Source of the DNA: Ephemerocybe angulata
Taxonomy: Eukaryota; Basidiomycota; Agaricomycetes; Agaricales; Psathyrellaceae
Assembly: GCA_013368325.1 (NCBI GenBank)
Contig: JAACJK010000165.1
Coordinates: 62,001-126,000 of the forward strand
Length of the DNA stretch: 64,000 bases
Reading direction: 5' to 3'
Part shown: one piece after another, positions 56,506 to 64,000 of the stretch
Layout of the letters: the number at the start of each line of letters is the position of its first letter
Numbering within the stretch: position 1 is the stretch's first letter
Notes under the pieces: generated by a model
Databases searched by the model: none
The model's input: only the letters and a program-made list of their open reading frames with translations
Told to the model about the DNA's origin: nothing
Translations under genes and position numbers: made by a program

Positions 56506-58189
56506 ATCCAGTCGACTTTCCCGTTTCTCCACTTTTACTTTTACTGCCTATATGACCGACCTTTATTTGTTTTCGTACGGATTGATTGATGTTTTTGTTT
56601 TCTACGTTTTCGCCGGCGTATTGGGTGTTGTGGGGTATGCTCGTGTGTCGTGTCTACCTCCCAGCCATCATCTCTTGGAGGCTCGCAATTTTGGAATTTC
56701 GCAATGCATACCTATCGTATACCCATATAATAACGTTGGTTCGCTAGCCCAACTTGCCCCCTCCTCTTCTTCTCCTTCTACCTACCTCGCCCCTCTCCGC
56801 CATCTAGTCCCCTCGTGACTCCCATTATTCATCTCTGTCTTTGCCATTGCTCCTTGAATCAGGTTCCATTCGCTCTTTCTTCTCTCTCTATATGCAACGT
56901 TTCAACTCCCTACTACAATTTTACTATCGATATTTTGGCAACCACACGCGTATACCTACTACTGTCTTTCATTAACGTTCCTTCTAAACCATTACTCCGA
57001 CACTGTTATAAGAATATAGCTCTCAAGTTTTCCTTTGTTGATTGGTCACTGTGGAATATACCTATCCATTCGCACACTTGTCCTTTTCAACCTCCTGTCA
57101 TGGCTACCTCGGATCCGGAGCTCAGACGCACCGGAAATCAAGATTCGAAGGACAGGGATCAAAGCAACAGGGTATAGTGATAATCGATAATTACATCAGA
57201 GTACGCTACAGCTCGGGTTCAAACAGATAAAACAGGAGCTCAAGGGTCAAGTCGACCCCTTGGTGCGGGTATGTACACATCTCTAATAACCTCGTCGTCG
57301 ACGTCGTCATCCTCCCCAACAACGCCCCCGACACCCCTGATTAGCCTCCGCATACGGCTCCTTTCGCACCCCCACCGCTCCAACGCGCCCTCGCCGCCTT
57401 GTCCAATGTCTCGAATGGGTACCCCGACAACGCATAAGTACTCTACGACCACCTCTCCACTTCAGTTGAAGAGCGCATGAAGATGCCCTGGCCACCCTCG
57501 AGCCATGGCGTAGGAAACAGCGAATCTGAACAGGAGAATGGAAAGCTCACTGAGGGAAGTGCCCGCAAAGCAAAACGGGCGGACGGAGCTCAAGGCGGGA
57601 CAGAGGGAATGTCCCAGGGGCGTGACGAGGATACGAGAGGTCGAGAATTCGTGTTCGTACGGGTACCGTATGCACAATTCAGCGCGACCCTCGACCATCT
57701 ACTCCTTCGGGCTGGCCTTGGGTAGCGGCCGGTAGAGGTCAGTTTTTCTGCGACTGCCTACTCTGGAGCATCGGAGTAACTAGATTCTAGCCCCGAGGGG
57801 GGCAAATACACAATTGTCACGAGACGATGGTCGAGGGGGAGCGCACGGTTATGCCCGCTGCTTCTTCTGAATCTCTATGGATGGTCTATCGCCCTCCCAT
57901 GTACAATCATTCGTACATGGTTCGGTATCAGATTTACGGCTTTTTTCTTCGTGTTTTGGCGTTTCTATTGCATGTTCTCGCTGCTGCTCATTTAAGCGCC
58001 CGTCGAGCGTTACCGTCCGTTCAGCCAGATTCCACATACCATGCCTTTGGATCTTCGTGCCTGAACTGTCAGTCTAACAAGGTAGTCAACAGCTCAAAGT
58101 AGCGCATGCTGCAGGCCTTGTGAAGTACTGGTCATGATAGGAAGGTACAGAGACCAGTCAACATCACGCCCTGCCGACGAGTAGTCCCT
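56506..58189. other. Mosaic spacer between Ser-rich gene and ANK-C
   Basis: 56506-57000 is the 3' flank of the Ser-rich gene, pyrimidine-rich. About 57040-57335 is a copy of the 3' end of the membrane-protein gene at 63134 with its flank. 57340-58130 is the inverted copy of the ANK-B downstream flank. No intact gene. Confidence 0.6.
57240..57330 (-). pseudogene. C-terminal fragment of the 63134 membrane protein
   Basis: The minus strand encodes DDDVDDEVIRDVYIPAPRGR and a stop, against DDDVDDEVIREVYIPAPRGR in the gene at 63134. The homology continues into the 3' flank (57050-57240 against about 62940-63130). The rest of the gene is missing; the break joins the ANK flank duplicate. Confidence 0.8.
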
Positions 58190-61100
58190 TCATCCTCCAG
58201 TAATTCCTTCTCCGTCCTCGGCCCCGCCGTCTTTCGACTCGGACTCCACAGATTCTTCCAATATTCGCAGACACTTCTCCTGCGCATCCTTCGGCAAATC
58301 TGCCCGCCATAATTTAGGTGGGTTTTCAATATGGTGCTTGACATCAGCCACATCGACAATAATTTTGGCCAGTGTACAGAAGTCCTGGACGATAGCTTCT
58401 TCTCCTTTGAAGGCTGCCCAAGTCAAGGCCGTCCACCCATTGGTTTCTGTCGCGTTCACATCGATCCCCGGTGCGGTGAGAAGGAGCCTGACCACAGCTT
58501 CGTGGCCGTCCTGGACCGCAAATATCAAGGGTGTTGTCCCATCAGTGGCACTTGCTGCGTTGACGTCAATCCCAGGCGCGGCAAGGAGGAGCTTGACAAC
58601 AGCTTCGTGGCCTTCCCTGGCCGCCAAAATCAAGGGTGTCCAGCGATGGATGTCTCGGGCGTTGACGTCAATCCCAGGTACGGCCAAGAGGAGCTTGACA
58701 ACAGATTCGTGGCCTTCCCTAGCCGCATAACTCAAAGCTGTCCACTGACGGATGTCTGGCGCATTGACCTCAATCCCAGGCGCGGCAAGGAGGATTTTGA
58801 CGACACCTCCGTTGCCTTCATTAGCCGCAAAGCTCAAGGGTCTCCTCCCATCCCCATCCCCTGCTGGCGTTGCTGGCGGGTTGACGTCGATTCCAGGCGC
58901 GGCAAGGAGGAGCTTGACAACGGCTTCGTGGCCTTCCATAGCCGCAAAGCTCAAGGCCGTCCGCCCCTTGATGTCTGCCGCATTGACGTCGATGCCAGGT
59001 GCGGCGAGAAGGAGGTTGACAACAGCTGGGTCGCCGTTGCTGGCAGCAAACATCAAGGGTGTATACCGATCGTTTTCTGGCGGGTTGACATCGATCCCAG
59101 GCGCGGCGAGAAGGAGCTTGACAACAGCTTCATGGCCGCCCGAAGCCGCATATCTCAAGGGTGTCCGAAGAAAGCGGTTTCGCATATTGACGTCGATCCC
59201 AGGCGCGGCAAGGAGGATTTTGACGACACCTTCGTTGCCTTCTCTAGCCGCAAAGCTCAAGGGACTTCTCCCATCGGTGTCTGCCGCATTGACGTCGATC
59301 CCCGGCGCAGCAAGAAGGAGCTTGACAACTGCTTCGTGGCCTTCCTCAGCCGCAAAGCTCAAGGCCGTCCGCCGATCTCTGTAGGCTGCATCATGGACGT
59401 CGATGCCAGGTGCGGCCAGAAGGAGGTTGACAACAGTTTCGTAGCCTTCCTTAGCCGCAAAGATCAAGGGTGTCTGACCGATGAGGTTTGATGCGTTGGC
59501 GTCGATCCCAGGTGAGGCAAGGAGGAACTTGACAATGGCTTCCAAGTTTTGGGACTGGCCCGACCAGTAGGCGATTGTGGAAAGCAGAACTGGGTTCCCG
59601 TTGCGCAATTCTGCATTGACGTTGATTCCGGACAGTGCCTCAAAGAATGCCTTGAAGCTAATGTTCAATTTAATCTTCAAAGATAGATATATTCAAACAG
59701 AGCGTACCTGCTTGTGGTCAGGGTCCGGATCCAGTTCCAGATACTTCAGAAGAAGCTTAACTCCAGCTCCATATCCATTCTCTGCTGCCTTAATGAGAGC
59801 TTTCGCGCCATCTTCAAACAAACTTCAATGAGTTTTCATGTATCCGAGAAAAGGCCATTTGACAGACCTATTGACCCCTTCTCGACTTCATTGAGGAGCC
59901 AAATACATGCTCTATTATCACTCTGAACTGTGTAGGTGTCTCTCCTATGACCGTCTGTAATTACAATGAACGCCTGCACAAGTCGCACAGTCACTCATTG
60001 GAGCATACCTTTTACATTTGGGTCTGCTCCTGCTTCTAACAGCGTTCTGATGATGTTTAAATCTTCGAATTGGCAAGCAATGCGCATTGGAGATATATCC
60101 CCTAGATGCATCAATCAGGTATCGGTGAAGGTCAACTATGAATTGACATACCCTCAAGTTTTATGTTTGGGTTTGCTCCCCTTGCAATCAAGGCTCGAAC
60201 AAGGTTCAGATCACTTGCTTTAATAGCACCCCCAAGACCCATATCCAAGTCCTTCTGTCGCTGTTTCATCCTGCGAGCGAGAAATGTTTCCGCGAGGTCA
60301 CGGAGTGGCATGAACAACAAAAGCATCGCCAGGATCTGACCGAAACCCCACTCGGCTTCGTCCTTCGAGTCCCCTTGGAGGTTTGCATTCTGCTTCAATG
60401 CAAGCTCGATGTCGATGATGAAAACTAGGTTGATTGCTAACAGGAGGATTAGACCGACGAAGGGTGGAAAGATACCCCAGCGATGTACAATGGAATTGTA
60501 GGTACGGCGAATCCAGAAGCGGAGCCTCGACTGGCGAATATAGGCGTCAATGGTCGCTCCCGAGCTGCCCGAGCCTGCAACCTTCGGAGTCGGGGTAACA
60601 CGGTGAACATGATAGAACACGAGAAATACCACAATCGGGAGGAGGAGGTTCACTCCCGGGACGAGGAACACCGCGTAGATAACCAACGAGACAACCCGCA
60701 GCGCCTCTGAAGCGAACGGGACATGCTTTCCCAAGATTGCGAGAAACACATGCTTGGCTGCGCAATCGTTCGCATCGTCCTGCCCTTCACCGAATGCCCG
60801 AATGTTGCTCCATAGCCATAGCCCCAGACCGGCCATGAGGCTGAGGTGGACCGAGCCCAAAAGCAACACGAAACGCTTGACGAGCAGCTTTGCGCCTGTG
60901 CGTGCATAGTCGTCATGGCCCTGCGGATCTTCTGCATCGTTCCATGAGACTTTACAATGATTCAAGGAACCAAATAGCGACTCACCTGCCCGAGTTCCCT
61001 CAGCACCACTACGGATTGAGGCAGCGTCCGCGCCTTTCATCTGACCGAGTTCTGGGTCTGAGCCAGCACCGGTTACATTTCCTTTTGCAGTAGCTGGCAC

Positions 61101-62260
61101 ACAAAGTTGAGACTTTTTAAGTTAAAGATCTAAAGGTTCGGTACTCACCAGGGTGAATGACGGAGATAGCCAATTCTCGAACATGCTGAACCCACGCACG
61201 CCAGGTCGGTTCAACCTGGCCCCGAATGCCTGCTTGGCTCTTGTGCTGCATGTAGAGGAGGAAGTAGATGAACGCATTGGTATTGTTCATCCAGGACATA
61301 TTGAGGATGATACTGGCATCGTAGTTGGTTAACCCGAGTGTCTGAGCTTGAACGATAGCGGAGATGAGGATCGCGAATGCCAGTACGAGGTTTGTCGTGG
61401 CCTGAGTCTCGGCAGCGTCCAATTCGCCCTGCGTAACCTTTCCGTCGAAGAGAGCCCAAAAAGCGGGAAGGAAACACAAGAGGTTCTGTACGTAGATTGC
61501 AATGCGAACGCCAATGCCCGCGATGTCAGGATTCCCCGGGATTATGCAAGGTCCAGCCATCATAGAGATGGAGGGGGATGGAGAGGAGTGGAAAGTTGCA
61601 ATCGTGCAATCGGGAACATGGCCAGGCATAAGGGGAAGCGAGGACGGGCTTTGTGTGGCTATCTATATCGGATAAACCCACGCGACGTGAAGTAATGACA
61701 AGACAGATCGAAGGTGTGATGGGTCGAAGTGGCCATTTCCTCAGCCGTCACCGGCCACGACGACCCGTCTTCAAGATGTCGGCCAGCCCCAATGTAAACC
61801 CAGCGCCAACGAGGGCATGCATCGAGATTCGACGCATATACTCGCCCACACTGTAGTCGATAATCTAGACCAAATCCTTTAGATTTAGACGGGATTCGTG
61901 GGTGATAGTCATTTATTGGAGCACTCACAATAAGGATTTGCAAAGAACCCTCCGCCCAGATTAGAACGTCCACAACCGTGCCCACAGGTATACACAGAGG
62001 TCGCCCACAAACACAAAATTTGCCTAGATTAGGAAGAAATCGATGGGAGATCCATGGTGGCCGTCCAGGCCTCCAAAGCTTACCCTCAAGGTCCGGAAAG
62101 GATGACGAGGAGTCCGATGAAGAACAAGGTGATTTAATCATTATTTGAGTCAGCTACACACAGCCGGGACTTGCACCCAGTTCTTTGTCTTCTGCGACTC
62201 GAGAGGGAATAGTACTGTTGGCACGGTGCGAGAACGGCCCCAGTGAATGCAGCCTATTCT
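57340..62260. repeat. Right arm of large inverted duplication (with 44772-50390)
   Basis: Inverted counterpart of the left arm, containing ANK-C, its upstream block and its downstream flank. Exons 1-6 of ANK-B and ANK-C have the same lengths (415, 108, 780, 93, 87 and 104 nt). Confidence 0.75.
58190..61563 (-). CDS. ANK-C: multi-pass membrane protein with 11 ankyrin units
   Basis: Seven exons: 61149..61563, 60986..61093, 60152..60931, 60009..60101, 59868..59954, 59708..59811 and 58190..59650; 3048 nt, 1015 aa. The membrane half is nearly identical to ANK-B (same exon lengths, same eight hydrophobic segments, NDCAAKHVFLAILGKHVPFA loop). The array has 11 regular units whose variable loops differ from ANK-B (for example VNPPENDRYTPL, VNMRNRFLRTPL) while PGIDVN and KLLLAAPG stay fixed. 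One unit carries an insertion (PPATPAGDGDG). The tail KIIVDVADVKHHIE...KCLRILEE matches ANK-B. Intron 60932..60985 is 54 nt and stop-free in frame. An upstream Met at 61629 is possible. Confidence 0.82.
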
Positions 62261-63133
62261 CAAATGGTCGAAGATGCAGCAAGATGACGAACGCAGGTTA
62301 CACAGCGGTGTGATCGGGTGCGCACTGTACGACCTGGGGATAGTGATAGTCAATATGAGCTGGCGCCAAAGTAGTGATAAACCGAAATGCTCACTTGTCC
62401 ATTACTGTCCATTTCTCCCCTCCATGCTCCCATGACACCCCCAGCAAGATGCAACCCGACGAACAGCCGCAAATCGACCCAGCCGGCAAAATGGGACATA
62501 CCACTGCTCCAATCGTACATCAAGCGTGATTCATTCTCAGTGTAGCAGCATCAGTCAAGAAAGCAGGTTGTCAAGTCTCTAGAATCCGTCGGTGTCGTCC
62601 TAGAGGTCGACGACATGGTAAGTCGGGTCCAAGCGCCGGCGGTAATTGCCGCAAGCATCTCTGATGCCATCGGCGGCATTACCGAGATACACTGTATGGC
62701 AGTGAGTTCCCCACACTACGGCTTCAGTCCTTCTCCCCCTCCAACTCCCCAAGTTTCGCCCTGCCCACTGGCTAATACTTAACGGGATCTTCTTGGAATT
62801 ATTTTCTACCTCTCTACTTCTAACTAGAGTTGACCTCGAACTGGGACCTGGCCCCATCGGCCCACCGCAAAAGTAGAAACTGGAGAAAGCTGAACGTTAA
62901 ACAGGCCCATCCCAGGCACGAGGCACTGAGTCAATCTTCTTCGTGTTCCGTTCCTCGAAAGACTTTGGAATATATCCATCCATTCGCACTGTACACATGT
63001 CCTTTTCAACCTCCTGGACTACCCTCGGACTCGCCCACGCACCGGAAAGCAAGGTTCGAAGGACAGTGACAGGGTATAGTGATAGTACAACAGGGTGCTG
63101 GGTACGCTACATCCAAACAGATAAATCAGAAGC
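61564..63133. other. ANK-C upstream block and intergenic spacer
   Basis: 61564-62340 is the upstream block shared with ANK-A and ANK-B, including MIKSPCSSSD at 62141 ending at G|GTAAGC. A 160-residue open frame on the minus strand (61659-62141) crosses it but is broken in the other copies. 62340-62930 shows nothing. 62940-63130 is the 3' flank of the next gene. Confidence 0.5.
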
Positions 63134-64000
63134 TCAAGGGCCAAGCCGACCCCTTGGTGCAGGTATGTACACCTCTCTAATAACCTCGTCGTCGACGTCG
63201 TCATCGTCATCGTCCAACGCAGGTTGCCCTCCAACAGGTGGCGGGATTAATCCTGTGGTTGACGATTCCCCGCCATGGATCCCACTCCCCGAAGCTACAG
63301 CGTTGCTTACTACCCCTCCCGCTCCTGCGACCTGCCCCATCGGCGGCGGAACGACAATATTCGTTTCTTGAGGTGAGCTGCCACCTTCTCGAGCGGCATT
63401 CTCCTCCTCCTGCCTCGCCCCCCTCCGCCTCCTCCTCCACTTGACGAAGTAGCACACTGATCCAAATAACACGCAGACCGTTAATAACACAACAGGCACG
63501 ACAATCGCCACAATTGCCTGCACCGATAACTTCGTCGATTCTCGGGCAAAGCCAGAGCCAGACTGCGATACGGATTGTGGGAGGTCCCCGTTTGCAATGA
63601 CCAGGTAGTCAATCGAGAGAGGGGCCGAGTTTACACCCCCGTTGTAGGTTACGGTGAGCGAATGCTGCCCTGCAGGGAACTCGGGCGTCTCGAATATGTG
63701 TTGGTAGTACTGAGTTCCATCCCCTGCATTTGGGAGCCCTTGGATATCGAAGGTCGTGGCTGGACCGCCATCGAGGGAGTAGGTAGCCTGCGAGGCAAGA
63801 AGGCCATATCCTGCTGGTTTCCATCCCACCCAAGTCACCTTTGTCCCTAAATTACGCGATGTTTCAATGAGCTTTCTATACAGCATGGACAGCTATAGAG
63901 GCGGATCGCACCACTGAAATTGAGGGTAACTGAGGCCCCGGCTTGGGTTGTCGCCTTCGCAAGGGAGCCAATTCGGAGGTCGTCCCACTGCCCCGTGTAC
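63134..64000 (-). CDS. Single-pass membrane protein with extracellular lectin-like domain, N-terminus outside window
   Basis: Visible exons: 63912..>64000 and 63134..63846, joined by a 65-nt intron. The ectodomain (SVTLNFS|GTKVTWVGW, ATYSLDGGPATTF, FETPEFPAGQHSLTVTY, IDYLVI) has the layout common in secreted and membrane proteins of mushrooms: a small beta-sandwich, possibly carbohydrate-binding. A hydrophobic helix (AIVAIVVPVVLLTVCVLFGSV) is followed by KWRRRRRG and an acidic cytosolic tail ending DDEVIREVYIPAPRGRLGP. The tail's copy lies at 57240-57330. Function not assigned. Confidence 0.68.

Noticed and set aside
61659..62141. 160-residue frame upstream of ANK-C as a separate gene
   Set aside because: Homologous DNA upstream of ANK-A and ANK-B has stops and frameshifts in this frame; kept only as a conserved upstream block.

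Overview
The window is nuclear DNA of a filamentous basidiomycete, most likely an Agaricomycete. Genes are intron-rich, with many introns of 45-70 nt and GTRNGT donors. The core proteins (acetolactate synthase, P4-ATPase, SAPS protein, AP-2 mu, Trf4-like polymerase) are fungal in type. F-box-like leucine-rich proteins and DUF4246 proteins are expanded, as is common in mushroom-forming fungi. No rRNA, convincing tRNA, CRISPR array or autonomous transposon was seen. All gene models were spliced by eye; exon lengths were checked for frame.

Layout. 1-10200: an F-box-like gene cut by the left edge, a membrane-associated GNAT acetyltransferase, acetolactate synthase (ILV2) and a single-pass membrane protein whose first intron holds a 706-nt tract without any AG. 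A 2-kb gene-poor stretch with a degenerate CTTGA array follows. 10200-21100: a fumarylacetoacetase-fold hydrolase (FAHD1 type), two tandem F-box-like genes carried with copies of the hydrolase 3' end, a multi-pass membrane/ankyrin gene (ANK-A) and a fourth F-box-like gene. 22300-28700: a single-pass membrane protein and a Dnf1/2-like phospholipid flippase. 28900-38000: three near-identical DUF4246 genes in tandem, interrupted by a fifth F-box-like gene and a stray exon of chaperonin CCT3. 38300-44030: two housekeeping genes, a SAPS-domain phosphatase regulator and AP-2 mu. 45400-61600: two more membrane/ankyrin genes (ANK-B, ANK-C) forming the arms of a large inverted repeat around a Trf4-like nucleotidyltransferase and a Ser/Pro-rich coiled-coil protein. 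The right edge cuts a single-pass membrane protein.

Conserved single-copy genes therefore alternate with fast-evolving duplicated blocks. The most interesting system is the three-member ANK family. A conserved N-terminal half with about eight membrane segments is joined to a C-terminal array of 34-residue ankyrin units that are very alike within a gene but differ in number (6, 16 and 11). The arrays carry recent in-frame duplications, and one alternatively spliceable intron is stop-free and a multiple of three in all three copies. This resembles the repeat-shuffling recognition domains of fungal allorecognition or immune receptors, placed on a membrane scaffold. That function is inference. 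The second notable signal is the AG-free intron at 7335-8081.
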